The notes under the pieces: model-generated | What the model saw: the letters and a program-made list of their open reading frames with translations, nothing else | What the model was told of the DNA's origin: nothing | Database searches by the model: none | Program-made: the position numbers and the translations under genes | NCBI GenBank assembly: GCA_001873065.1 | Contig: MNYM01000028.1 | Coordinates: 1-50,764, forward strand | From: Flavobacteriaceae bacterium CG2_30_31_66 | GTDB lineage: Bacteria; Bacteroidota; Bacteroidia; Flavobacteriales; Flavobacteriaceae | Length of the DNA stretch: 50,764 nucleotides | Reading direction: 5' to 3' | Shown here: positions 8,469 to 17,122 of the stretch, one piece after another | Position numbering within the stretch: position 1 is the stretch's first letter | Layout: every line of letters begins with the position of its first letter

Positions 8469-8829
8469 ATGAAGGTAGTTAATCTTCAAAAAACAAATTG
8501 ATTTATTTCAAGACCAGTGGCCTCCACAAAAAATAGGAGAATTAAATGGACAACAAATTTTATTAGTTAAATTAAAAGGCGAGTTTGTTTTTCATAAACA
8601 CAAAAATGATAGATGAGCTTTTTTTAGTGAAAAAAGCGTTTTAGAAATGCATTTGCGTGATAAAATTATCACCACAAACGAAGGCGAATTTTACAGTGTG
8701 TCAAAAGGAATTGAACATAAACCAGTTTCTAAATAAGAAGTTCCTGTCTTATTATTTGAGCCACTTTCTACAAAACATACAGGAGATGTCGTTGCAACGA
8801 TTACTTTAGAAAATTATGAAGAGATTTAA
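8469..8829 (+). pseudogene. Degenerate small cupin-domain protein gene
   Basis: ATG at 8469 opens MKVVNLQK, then the frame breaks in an A-run near 8488-8493. From 8491 to the stop at 8827-8829 a single frame reads [10 protein letters not shown]...IGELNGQQILLVKLKGEFVFHKHKND, a stop (TGA 8614-8616), VLEMHLRDKIITTNEGEFYSVSKGIEHKP, a stop (TAA 8734-8736), then VPVLLFEPLSTKHTGDVVATITLENYEEI. The HKHKN..E-like metal motif, the GEFYSV.KGIEHKP strand and the C-terminus match small stand-alone cupins of about 115 residues. One frameshift and two nonsense codons make it non-functional. The cupin metal motif is also damaged around the first stop. Confidence 0.8.
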
Positions 8830-8849
8830 AATCATTATAACAAACATTC

Positions 8850-8921
8850 TTATTGTGTGTTTTTTTAAAAAAACATAATTAAAATTTTTTTATTGTGTTT
8901 TTTTGTACATTTACACAATAA
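8850..8921. promoter_or_regulatory. Promoter and putative operator of the fic gene: three copies of TTATTGTGT
   Basis: TTATTGTGT occurs at 8850-8858 and 8890-8898 (direct repeats 40 bp apart), and its exact reverse complement ACACAATAA at 8913-8921. The last two form a perfect 9-bp inverted repeat with a 14-bp spacer. The spacer holds the likely -7 box TACATTTA (8906-8913), so a protein bound here would cover the promoter. A perfect 16-bp palindrome of T and A runs (8859-8874) lies between the first two copies. Which protein binds is unknown. The Fic protein's own C-terminal winged-helix-like region is one candidate. Confidence 0.5.
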
Positions 8922-8935
8922 AGAACCCTTTTATT

Positions 8936-10060
8936 ATGATAAATTTTAAATCTGGTTTATATCAAAATCAAGGATATTATAAAAGTTTTCAACCAACTCT
9001 TATTTATAGAGATTGGATGATAAATGATATGAAGTTGCTTCAATTATTGAGTTTAGCAGACAGACAATTGGGAAGATTAGATATGTATTCTGAATATGTA
9101 AATATTGATTTATTTACACAAATGCATATTGCAAAAGAAGCTACACAATCATCAAAAATAGAGGGAACACAAACAAATATTGAAGAAGTATTTCTAAAAA
9201 AAGAAGATATTTCTATTGAAAATAGAGATGATTGGGAAGAAGTACAAAATTATATACAGGCAATGAATCACGCAGTTAATTTGCTTCAGAATCTTCCATT
9301 CTCGAGTCGTTTAATAAAACAAACTCATAAAATATTATTACAAGGTGTTAGAGGTAGTCATAAACTGCCTGGAGAATACAGAAGTAGCCAAAATTGGATT
9401 GGTGGGGCTACAATTAACGATGCTGTATTTATTCCTCCAATTCAGAATACAGTTAACGAATTGATTTCAGATATTGAAAAGTTTGCTAATGATTTAGAAA
9501 ATCCTTTGCCAGATTTATTAAAAATTGCATTAATTCATTATCAATTTGAAACAATACATCCTTTTTTGGATGGGAATGGAAGAGTGGGAAGATTGTTAAT
9601 TACATTATATCTTGTAAATAAAGGTATTCTTAAAAAACCAATCCTATACTTATCTGATTTTTTTGAAAAACACCGAACTTTGTATTATGATAATTTAATG
9701 CGAGTTCGAACTCATAATGATATCAATCAGTGGTTTAAATTTTTTTTAACGGGTATTATAGAAACTTCCAAAAATGGTGTGGAAACTTTTAATTCGATAC
9801 TGAACTTATCTAAATCTATAGAAGAAAAAATCACGAAACTGGGAGCTAGAAGTGCTGATGCACATAAAATAATAGATTATTTATATAGCAACCCAGTTAT
9901 TGATGCACAAAAAGTTGGAAGTATTATTGACAAAAAACCACAATCTGCATATCAATTGATAAATAAACTTGAAAATTCGAAAATTTTAAGAGAAATTACT
10001 GGTTCTCAAAGAAATCGTTTGTATGTTTTTGATGATTATATAGAAATTTTTAATCACTAA
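8936..10060 (+). CDS. Fic-family AMP-transferase (AMPylase), class II with N-terminal inhibitory motif
   Basis: 374 residues from the ATG at 8936. The open frame extends 11 codons to a TTG, but that would overlap the promoter core. The Fic motif HPFLDGNGRVGR (208-219) is complete, including the catalytic His. The N-terminal segment SSKIEG (72-77) fits the (S/T)xxxE(G/N) auto-inhibitory helix of class II Fic proteins, whose Glu blocks ATP binding. The C-terminal ~70 residues (AHKIIDYLYSNPVIDAQKVG... and SAYQLINKLENSKILREITG) look like a winged helix-turn-helix. It transfers AMP from ATP to hydroxyl side chains of target proteins; the target is unknown. rsmI starts 3 bp after it. Confidence 0.93.
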   Translation: MINFKSGLYQNQGYYKSFQPTLIYRDWMINDMKLLQLLSLADRQLGRLDMYSEYVNIDLFTQMHIAKEATQSSKIEGTQTNIEEVFLKKEDISIENRDDWEEVQNYIQAMNHAVNLLQNLPFSSRLIKQTHKILLQGVRGSHKLPGEYRSSQNWIGGATINDAVFIPPIQNTVNELISDIEKFANDLENPLPDLLKIALIHYQFETIHPFLDGNGRVGRLLITLYLVNKGILKKPILYLSDFFEKHRTLYYDNLMRVRTHNDINQWFKFFLTGIIETSKNGVETFNSILNLSKSIEEKITKLGARSADAHKIIDYLYSNPVIDAQKVGSIIDKKPQSAYQLINKLENSKILREITGSQRNRLYVFDDYIEIFNH

Positions 10061-10063
10061 TTT

Positions 10064-10735
10064 ATGAGTAAACTATATCTAGTGCCAACTCCAATTGGAA
10101 ATTTAGAAGACATGACTTTAAGAGCCATCAGAATTTTAAAAGAAGTTGATTTCATCTTAGCAGAAGACACTCGTACTAGTGGAAAATTGCTAAAACATTT
10201 TGAAATCTCTACACAAATGCACAGCCATCACATGTTTAATGAACACAAATCAATTGACGGAATTATCAAGCGATTGCAAGCAGGAGAAACTTGTGCTTTG
10301 ATTTCTGATGCAGGAACACCAGCCATTTCAGATCCGGGATTTTTATTGACAAGAGCTTGTATTGAAAACAAAATTGACGTTGAATGTTTGCCGGGAGCCA
10401 CCGCTCTTGTACCTGCTTTGGTCAACTCTGGATTGCCTAATGACAAGTTTGTTTTTGAAGGGTTTTTACCTGTAAAAAAAGGACGTCAAACTCGATTATT
10501 GTTGTTGGCAGATGAAAAAAGAACAATGCTATTTTATGAATCGCCCCATAAAATCTTAAAAACATTAGCAGATTTTGTCACATATTTTGGTGCTGAAAGA
10601 CAACTTTCTGTTTCAAGAGAATTAACCAAAATGTTTGAAGAAACCATTAGAGGAACTGCCAAAGAAGTTTTAGAATATTATACCAAAAAACCAGCAAAAG
10701 GGGAAATTGTGATTGTGGTTGAAGGAAAAAGGTAA
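10064..10735 (+). CDS. rsmI: 16S rRNA (cytidine(1402)-2'-O)-methyltransferase
   Basis: 223 residues opening MSKLYLVPTPIGNLEDMT, with LAEDTRTSGKLLKHF, ISDAGTPAISDPGFLL and LPGATALVPALVNSGLP, the SAM-binding and substrate motifs of the tetrapyrrole-methylase-fold RsmI family. It methylates the ribose of C1402 in the 30S decoding centre. It lacks the C-terminal extension of the E. coli protein (about 286 residues), a common shorter form. It starts 3 bp after fic, so the two probably share a transcript, which makes this housekeeping gene partly dependent on the fic promoter or on an internal one. Confidence 0.96.
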   Translation: MSKLYLVPTPIGNLEDMTLRAIRILKEVDFILAEDTRTSGKLLKHFEISTQMHSHHMFNEHKSIDGIIKRLQAGETCALISDAGTPAISDPGFLLTRACIENKIDVECLPGATALVPALVNSGLPNDKFVFEGFLPVKKGRQTRLLLLADEKRTMLFYESPHKILKTLADFVTYFGAERQLSVSRELTKMFEETIRGTAKEVLEYYTKKPAKGEIVIVVEGKR

Positions 10736-10847
10736 TATTTAGATTGTCAATAATTAAACTTATCATAAATCCAAAAAAAATGTAATTTTTAAATTCATAA
10801 AATTACTAATATTGCAATCAAAAAAAGACACATTTATTTAGTTGATT

Positions 10848-11636
10848 ATGCCATTAAAATCTGTAATTTACAAATCTTGCTTCATAGTAATTTTATTTTT
10901 AAGTAATTCATTTATAGCACAAAATAAAAAAATAAGAGTATTATTCGTTGGCAATAGCTTCACCTATTATAATAACCTTCCGCAAGTAGTATCTGCAATG
11001 GCAAAATCGCAAGATATTATCATAGAAACCAAACATTCTACAGTTGGCGGTTCAAGTCTTGAAAATCATTGGAAAGGTGAGAGAGGCACTCAAACTCGCG
11101 TGATGATTGAATTGGAAAAATGGGATTATGTGGTTTTTAACAATCATAGTTTGAGTGCCATAAACAAACCTACAGATTTTATTGAATATGGTAAAAAGTT
11201 TGCAGAATTAGTAAGAACAAAAGGTGCAGAGCCAATTTTTATGATGACTTGGGCTTACAAATCAAACCCATTAATGTTGCCAGAAATTGAAAAAATGTAT
11301 AAAACTTTATGCGACCAAACCAAATCTGATTTTGTTCCTGGTGGACCACTTTTTGCAAGTTCATTAAATTATCGCCCTGATTTAGAATTATTTCATGATA
11401 ATATTCATCCCTCTTCAAACGGAACGTACCTTTTAGGATTGGCTTTTTACAAGTATTTTACTGGAAAAAGCGTCAATACAATTCCTACAAATATTGCAAC
11501 TTTAGATACAAATGGGCAAATTTTATACTTGGTTTTTATGAACGATTTAGATGCTATTTTTATGCGTCAACTGGTGAATGAATTTCCTTTTAAAACATCA
11601 TCATTAAAACCTGAGTCGATTATAACTCCAAAATAA
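10848..11636 (+). CDS. Secreted SGNH/GDSL-type hydrolase of unknown substrate
   Basis: 262 residues from the ATG at 10848 (a TTG two codons earlier is less likely). An N-terminal signal peptide (about residues 1-25, ending SFIAQ) sends it to the periplasm or outside. Block I VLFVGNSFTYYNN (catalytic Ser37), STVGGSSLENHW, FNNHSLS and the C-terminal DNIHPSSNGTYLLG (catalytic Asp and His) give the SGNH-hydrolase pattern. Family members are esterases, lipases or carbohydrate deacetylases. Nothing adjacent tells the substrate: upstream is rsmI, downstream a dead gene and a surface lectin-like protein. Confidence 0.75.
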   Translation: MPLKSVIYKSCFIVILFLSNSFIAQNKKIRVLFVGNSFTYYNNLPQVVSAMAKSQDIIIETKHSTVGGSSLENHWKGERGTQTRVMIELEKWDYVVFNNHSLSAINKPTDFIEYGKKFAELVRTKGAEPIFMMTWAYKSNPLMLPEIEKMYKTLCDQTKSDFVPGGPLFASSLNYRPDLELFHDNIHPSSNGTYLLGLAFYKYFTGKSVNTIPTNIATLDTNGQILYLVFMNDLDAIFMRQLVNEFPFKTSSLKPESIITPK

Positions 11637-11644
11637 TGACGATT

Positions 11645-11976
11645 TAAGAATTTAAGAACAAGTTAAAATCGGCTTTAAAATCTATTTTGTTTTCTGAAAC
11701 TGTGTGAGTAATTGAAGTGAATTATACCTTTTTACCAACTGCGTTTTTAAATGGAAAAATTAGGAATAATGCTATCAAAAATTCAGGTTCTTTAAGTTAT
11801 TTGCACTTGAAATTAAACAAAACTTTACCAACTAAGAAACCTTTTTTTGTATTGGCTATCATTATAAAAAAATTTTAGAGGATTCAACCGGAACTTCACA
11901 TCAAAATATTCGAAACTTTATAAAAACTGGTTTTGAAGGATTGACCTTTGAAAAAGAAGCACTACAATTAAAATAA
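11645..11976 (+). pseudogene. Degenerate gene of unknown family
   Basis: Frame 11648-11878 reads EFKNKLKSALKSILFSETV, a stop (TGA 11705-11707), then VIEVNYTFLPTAFLNGKIRNNAIKNSGSLSYLHLKLNKTLPTKKPFFV. A one-base loss near 11852 then moves to the frame that continues GYHYKKILEDSTGTSHQNIRNFIKTGFEGLTFEKEALQLK with a stop at 11974-11976. Codon content on both sides is protein-like and the two pieces join naturally, so this is a broken gene rather than random open sequence. I do not recognise the family. It ends 6 bp before the convergent stop of the lectin-like surface protein gene. Confidence 0.6.
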
Positions 11977-11982
11977 GTTTAT

Positions 11983-14142
11983 TTATCTAATCAAACTGAA
12001 ATTTCCTGATTTTTCAATGGTATTTCCATTGATATCAGTTAACAAAACTCGAAACCAATAACTGTTAGAGGGTAGTTTTTTGCCCTGATAATCGCCATTC
12101 CAACCTTGAGAATTTGGTTCAATCTGATAAATAAGTTTGCCAAATCTATCAAAAATTGAGATTTTTGAAATCGTATAAAAACTCGTATCAAAACCAGAAA
12201 TTGTCCATAAATCGTTTTCTCCATCGCCATTTGGCGTAAAAAATTTAGGGTATGCTAAAATTGAGAATCGAAACGAAACTACTCCACAACCCAGTTTGTC
12301 TCTTACAAACAAAGTGTGAATTCCAGGTGATAAATTTTGAAAAAAACCAACGTCAACATAGTTTCCAAATTCGTTGTCAATGGCAAATTCATAATCGCCA
12401 ATTCCTAAAGTTGGATTCGCAACCTGAATGGAATTATTAGTTGAATCATCCGTAATAATAACATCATCTTTTGTGATTGTTGCTATTTCAGAATTTCTAA
12501 CAAGAATCATTTTTTCATCTGAAACACAACCTGCTTCAGAAATGGCAACTACAGAATAATTACCTTCAGCAGTGACAGAAATTGAAGAGGAATTTTCAGA
12601 AAAAAGAGTAGTTTCATTTCGCCAAACATACGTATAATTTCCTTGAGGATTTGATGTTTCTATGACAATTGAACCAATGTCATTACATAAAACATATTCA
12701 TTTTGAACCAAATCAAACTGAGGAATTGTATCATCAAGAATTGCATTTACTGGAGTTCTAGATGTGGTTTCACAGTCATCCAAATTTGCAGTTACATAAT
12801 AGGTTGTAGAGCTTGTTAAAACAGGTGTCTCAAAAGAATTTCCTAAAAAAACGGGCGTTAAACTTGTTAAAGAATCATACCAAAAAACCTGTCCTGCAGA
12901 GGCATTTGCAGTTAACGTTGCTTTTCCTGAACAAATCAAATCGTCAGTTGTTGAGGTAATAGTTGGTCTTGGATTTACAGTAACTGTAACTGCTGTTCTT
13001 AGCAAGGTTGTGCAAAAATTTACAGAAGCTGTAGCATAATAAGTAGTAGTGTTTGTTAAAAAAGGGCTCGTAAAATCATTTCCCATTCCAACTTGAGTTC
13101 CGTTTGTTGGTGCATCAAACCAAAGTATATTACCATCACTAGCAGTTGCTGAAATTGTAGCAGTTCCTGATTCACAAATAGTTGCATCAACAATTGAGAG
13201 AATTTGTGGTATGAAAATTCGTGTAGTTGCTTGAACATTTGTCGGATTATCTCCTGACATTCCTCCATATTCTACAATGTAACCCTGAGGATGATACAAT
13301 GTTCCTGGGGGATCTCCAATATTTGGCAAATCATTCCAAGCACCAGGAATTCCTACAGACGGATCCGTAATATGCGCATAATCTTCATTGTTATTAGTAT
13401 TATTTGGCTCTCCATTATTCCATTTTGAAAACCCAATTCCTGTCCCATATACTTCCCCTAACCAAAAAACAGTTCCTGCTTCAGGACCTGTCACCCATTT
13501 CCATTCGCCTTCATTTTCAACGTCACTTGCTCCAATCCAGCCAGCTCCTGTTGATTGTTTGCCAGCAAAATTTGCTTCAATTTCTGAAGTTAATGTCGCT
13601 AAATATCCTTTTCTGCCATAATAATTACTGTTTTCAGCTGCAATGTTTGCCTGATTCCAAGAGATTCCAACATTGGAAATAAATTTGTAAAAGTGATCTG
13701 TTTCAGGTAGATAATTGGCATCTCCTATTGACAATGAAAACTTTTTTTCTGGAATAATAGTGTTTGCTGCTGCAGTAAAAACAATGTCTTTTACTGCATT
13801 TTCTAAATCTGTCAATAACATTTCTGTTCCTCCCATTACTGAAAGTAAGGTTAATTTTCCCTCATCTTCATTCCATGTTGGAAGAATTGAAGGGTGAAAA
13901 GTAGCTAAACTAAGTCTATCAAATCCTCTTTGATAACCTTCAGAGATCTGAATATAAAAAGCTTGAATACTAGTGCTACTTGGATCAGAAATACTAAAAT
14001 CTGTAACAATATTTATAGGACTTCCTGCACAAAATGACTGATTTCCAGATGCTGAAATGGATGCTTGTCCAAAACTAGCCTTCACTGAAAATATCAATAA
14101 AAATAGAAAATAATAAAGATTCTTGTTGATTATTTTTTGCAT
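11983..14142 (-). CDS. T9SS type B surface protein with C-type lectin-like domain
   Basis: 719 residues. Signal peptide about 1-25. A C-type lectin-like domain covers roughly 150-293 with EPN (245-247, a calcium/sugar-binding signature) and WND (269-271). Two similar Ig-like modules follow (CESGTATISATASDGNILWFD... and CSGKATLTANASAGQVFWYD...). The last ~85 residues, from FFTPNGDGENDLWTISGFD to EKSGNFSLIR, are the gliding-motility-associated type B CTD used for export by the type IX secretion system. It is likely a cell-surface adhesin or glycan-binding protein. The gene stands alone between convergent and divergent neighbours. Confidence 0.88.
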   Translation of the reverse strand: MQKIINKNLYYFLFLLIFSVKASFGQASISASGNQSFCAGSPINIVTDFSISDPSSTSIQAFYIQISEGYQRGFDRLSLATFHPSILPTWNEDEGKLTLLSVMGGTEMLLTDLENAVKDIVFTAAANTIIPEKKFSLSIGDANYLPETDHFYKFISNVGISWNQANIAAENSNYYGRKGYLATLTSEIEANFAGKQSTGAGWIGASDVENEGEWKWVTGPEAGTVFWLGEVYGTGIGFSKWNNGEPNNTNNNEDYAHITDPSVGIPGAWNDLPNIGDPPGTLYHPQGYIVEYGGMSGDNPTNVQATTRIFIPQILSIVDATICESGTATISATASDGNILWFDAPTNGTQVGMGNDFTSPFLTNTTTYYATASVNFCTTLLRTAVTVTVNPRPTITSTTDDLICSGKATLTANASAGQVFWYDSLTSLTPVFLGNSFETPVLTSSTTYYVTANLDDCETTSRTPVNAILDDTIPQFDLVQNEYVLCNDIGSIVIETSNPQGNYTYVWRNETTLFSENSSSISVTAEGNYSVVAISEAGCVSDEKMILVRNSEIATITKDDVIITDDSTNNSIQVANPTLGIGDYEFAIDNEFGNYVDVGFFQNLSPGIHTLFVRDKLGCGVVSFRFSILAYPKFFTPNGDGENDLWTISGFDTSFYTISKISIFDRFGKLIYQIEPNSQGWNGDYQGKKLPSNSYWFRVLLTDINGNTIEKSGNFSLIR

Positions 14143-14224
14143 TTTAAAGTCGAACTTGAGGTTGTTTTCTTATTTTTGTAAGAATGCACAATTTAATACT
14201 TCAAATTTTAAATAAAGAAAAATT

Positions 14225-14650
14225 ATGGTTAAAAATATCGTAAGTACAGTTTGGACTCAAAAATCGCAGTTTGAAACCGACAATCCAAGTGGATATAAAT
14301 TCACAATGTTTGATAAATCTCAAGATAATGGAGATGTTGTTGGCTTCGCTCCAAAAACGTTAATGCTTTCATCTTTAGCAGGTTGCTCTGGTTTAGATGT
14401 GGTTTCTCTGTTAGAAAAAATGCGTGCACAAGTTGCCGATTTCAGAATTGTAGTTACAGGCGAATTGACTGATGAGCACCCAAAAATTTATAAAAAAGTA
14501 CGCGTTGAATATCATTTTACGGATAGCAATTTACAACCAGAAAAAATTCAAAAAGCGGTAAACTTATCAGTAACAACTTATTGTGGAGTCATGGAAATGT
14601 TTCGAAAATTTGCTGAAATAGAAACTGAAATCGTTCTACACAATACCTAG
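14225..14650 (+). CDS. OsmC/Ohr-family peroxiredoxin-like protein
   Basis: 141 residues of the OsmC fold, with both redox cysteines in the usual context: SLAGCSGLDVVSLLEKM and TTYCGVMEMF. Family members reduce organic or lipid hydroperoxides using a reactive cysteine pair and a lipoyl or thiol reductant. Of the subfamilies it looks closest to the YhfA-like group (KxxDNGDVVGFAPKTLML-type N-terminus), whose physiological substrate is uncertain. It precedes recJ by 12 bp on the same strand and is probably co-transcribed. Confidence 0.88.
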   Translation: MVKNIVSTVWTQKSQFETDNPSGYKFTMFDKSQDNGDVVGFAPKTLMLSSLAGCSGLDVVSLLEKMRAQVADFRIVVTGELTDEHPKIYKKVRVEYHFTDSNLQPEKIQKAVNLSVTTYCGVMEMFRKFAEIETEIVLHNT

Positions 14651-14662
14651 AAAAAATTTGCT

Positions 14663-16348
14663 ATGAGATGGACTATAAAACCAAAACCACCCAAAAAAAA
14701 AGTAGAAAAACTCGCCAAAGAACTGCAAATTGAAGAAACATTGGCAAGTATTCTTTGTCAAAGAAACATCGAAACTTACGAAGAAGCAAAGAAATTCTTT
14801 AGACCTAGTTTAGAAAATATTCATGATCCTTTTTTGATGAAAGACATGGGCAAAGCTGTTGAAAGAATTGAAAAAGCGATTGAAAACAATGAAAATATTT
14901 TGATTTATGGTGATTATGATGTGGATGGCACTACAGCTGTTTCCTTGGTTTCTGCGTATTTAAAAACGATTTATACCAATATTGCAACCTACATACCTGA
15001 CAGATATAATGAAGGTTATGGAATTTCTTATATTGGAATTGACTTTGCTTTTGACAATGATTTTTCGCTAATAATAGCCTTAGATTGTGGCATCAAAGCC
15101 ATTGAAAAAGTAGCGTATGCATCAGAGAAAAATATCGATTTTATCATTTGTGATCATCACAAACCAGGAGCTGAAATTCCAAAAGCAGTCGCTGTTTTAA
15201 ACCCAAAAAGAGTAGATTGCAACTATCCTTATGACGAATTGTGTGGTTGTGGAATTGGTTTTAAACTCATTCAGGCTTTAGGAACAAAAAGAGGTCAAAC
15301 CATTGTTGATTTTTTGCCATATTTAGATTTGGTAGCAACTGCAATTGCTGCTGATATTGTGCCAATTACTGGCGAAAATAGAATTTTGGCACACTATGGA
15401 TTGCAAGTTATAAACTCTCATCCAAGAAACGGAATTAAGGCAATTATCCATCAAATCAAGAAAAAAGAGTTGACAATTACAGATGTCGTTTTTATCATTG
15501 CTCCAAGAATTAATGCTGCAGGAAGAATAAAACACGGCAATTATGCTGTAGAATTATTAACAGAAATGGATTTTGATTCGGCTGTACAATTTGCAAAAGT
15601 AATCGAAGTTTTTAATGCTGACAGAAAAGAATTGGATAAAAAAATCACTGCAGAAGCCTTGAGTCAAATTATTGAAAATGAGGAAGAAAATCGATTTTCA
15701 ACAGTTGTTTTTCAAGAAGATTGGCATAAAGGCGTGATTGGAATTGTGGCGTCAAGACTCACAGAAACCTATTACAGACCCACGTTAGTTTTCACAAAAA
15801 GTGGTGAAAAATTAGCTGCTTCTGCGCGTTCTGTAAAAGATTTTGATTTGTATGAAGCTTTAGAACAATGCACTGATTTTATTGAACAATTTGGCGGACA
15901 TAAATATGCTGCTGGATTGACATTATTACCCGAAAACTATAAAAATTTCAAACAAAAATTTGAAGAAGTGGTTTCAAAAAGTATTGACAAAAAATTATTG
16001 ACTCCGGAAATTTTGATTAATGCTGAGATTGATTTGGCAGAAATTACCCCAAAATTTTTCAGAATTATTCAACAAATGGCACCATTTGGTCCTGAAAACA
16101 TGAAACCTGTTTTCAAAACAACAGGTGTTAGAGACAATGGTTATGGAAAACGAGTGGGTTCAGATAGTTCGCATCTGAAACTCAATTTGTTTCAAGGAGA
16201 CAATCAAAAAACATTTAATGCCATTGGTTTTGGTTTAGGAACTAAAATTGAAATGGTTGAAAATGAGTTTGACATTGTCTATTCTTTAGAAGAAAATGAA
16301 TGGAATGGATTTGTTTCTGTGCAATTGATTTTGAGGGATTTAGAATAG
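14663..16348 (+). CDS. recJ: Single-stranded-DNA-specific 5'-3' exonuclease RecJ
   Basis: 561 residues with the DHH-family metal motifs in order: YGDYDVDGT (82-90; Asp84, 86, 88), ALDCG (139-143) and CDHHKPG (163-169), followed by the DHHA1 domain with the nucleotide/ssDNA-binding GGHKYAAGLTL and a C-terminal OB-like region. RecJ degrades single-stranded DNA 5' to 3' in recombination, mismatch and base-excision repair. The length matches the family. The 3' flank is a long decayed region with no partner gene. Confidence 0.96.
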   Translation: MRWTIKPKPPKKKVEKLAKELQIEETLASILCQRNIETYEEAKKFFRPSLENIHDPFLMKDMGKAVERIEKAIENNENILIYGDYDVDGTTAVSLVSAYLKTIYTNIATYIPDRYNEGYGISYIGIDFAFDNDFSLIIALDCGIKAIEKVAYASEKNIDFIICDHHKPGAEIPKAVAVLNPKRVDCNYPYDELCGCGIGFKLIQALGTKRGQTIVDFLPYLDLVATAIAADIVPITGENRILAHYGLQVINSHPRNGIKAIIHQIKKKELTITDVVFIIAPRINAAGRIKHGNYAVELLTEMDFDSAVQFAKVIEVFNADRKELDKKITAEALSQIIENEEENRFSTVVFQEDWHKGVIGIVASRLTETYYRPTLVFTKSGEKLAASARSVKDFDLYEALEQCTDFIEQFGGHKYAAGLTLLPENYKNFKQKFEEVVSKSIDKKLLTPEILINAEIDLAEITPKFFRIIQQMAPFGPENMKPVFKTTGVRDNGYGKRVGSDSSHLKLNLFQGDNQKTFNAIGFGLGTKIEMVENEFDIVYSLEENEWNGFVSVQLILRDLE

Positions 16349-17122
16349 ATTTCGATCAAAAAAATCAAAATATTAAAGTAATCAAATACAGGTTTTTTTT
16401 AAGTATATCACCGAATCAAAAACTTTGGAGAAGCAATTATCAAAAGAATAGAATAAATTTTAGTAACGCTTATATCATTTTAAAAACTTAAAGATATTCC
16501 CTATAAATAAAAGGAATTCTTTCCTTTGATTTAGATTTTGGTAATGATTTGTATTTTTTGACTAAATAGATGCCCATTATCAAATGATTTGGTTAAAAAA
16601 ACTCAGATAACTGATGAAAGTGTTCAGTTGATTTATAGTGTAAAATACACTAAATACTTCAGCTTAAAGATGCAATAAACATCATAAAAAAAAGGCTTAT
16701 AACATCAAAAATTTAAAAGTTTCGAAACTCTTTCATATAATGAACACCAACGTTGTCGTTCATGATATTTTGGTTTTTAAAGACAAAAAGCAGTTATCAA
16801 AGTCATAGCTTTCTTCTGTTAAAGAGAAGAAGATTGTTTATTAGAAATCAACGAATTTAAGTAACTGTGACCTCAAAGTAACCTTTATCTTAGCTATGAA
16901 TTAGTTGGAAAATTTCATTTTTCATGGACTAAAACTCAAAAATACTTTGAATAAAATTTATAATTTGAATTCACTTTAAAGAATATCCACCTCTATTAGC
17001 AACTCTTTTGCTTAGAAACGAATTACCACGATTTATTATTTGTAGAAAAAAAAATAAAGATTTGATTTATTAGAAGTTTATATTTGATAATTTATAATCC
17101 AAATCCCGCTTCAAAATTCATT
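16349..17122. other. 774-bp stretch without an intact gene, probably decayed coding DNA
   Basis: No open frame of convincing length. Short protein-like stretches occur in different plus-strand frames separated by stops, for example TDESVQLIYSVKYTKYFSLK near 16606-16670, NTNVVVHDILVFKDKKQL near 16743-16797, and EYPPLLATLLLRNELPRF from 16981. This pattern fits an old pseudogene with several frameshifts. A small hairpin AGTGTA/TACACT lies near 16637-16651. I cannot identify a parent family and see no RNA gene or repeat array. Confidence 0.4.

Noticed and set aside
8370..8489. 40-codon N-terminal extension of aspS
   Set aside because: The extended protein has no similarity to AspRS before [11 protein letters not shown], and the extension overlaps the promoter and start of the cupin pseudogene.
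16300..16491. 63-codon open frame overlapping the recJ end
   Set aside because: It starts inside recJ in another frame and its tail lies in the decayed region; no protein-like signal.
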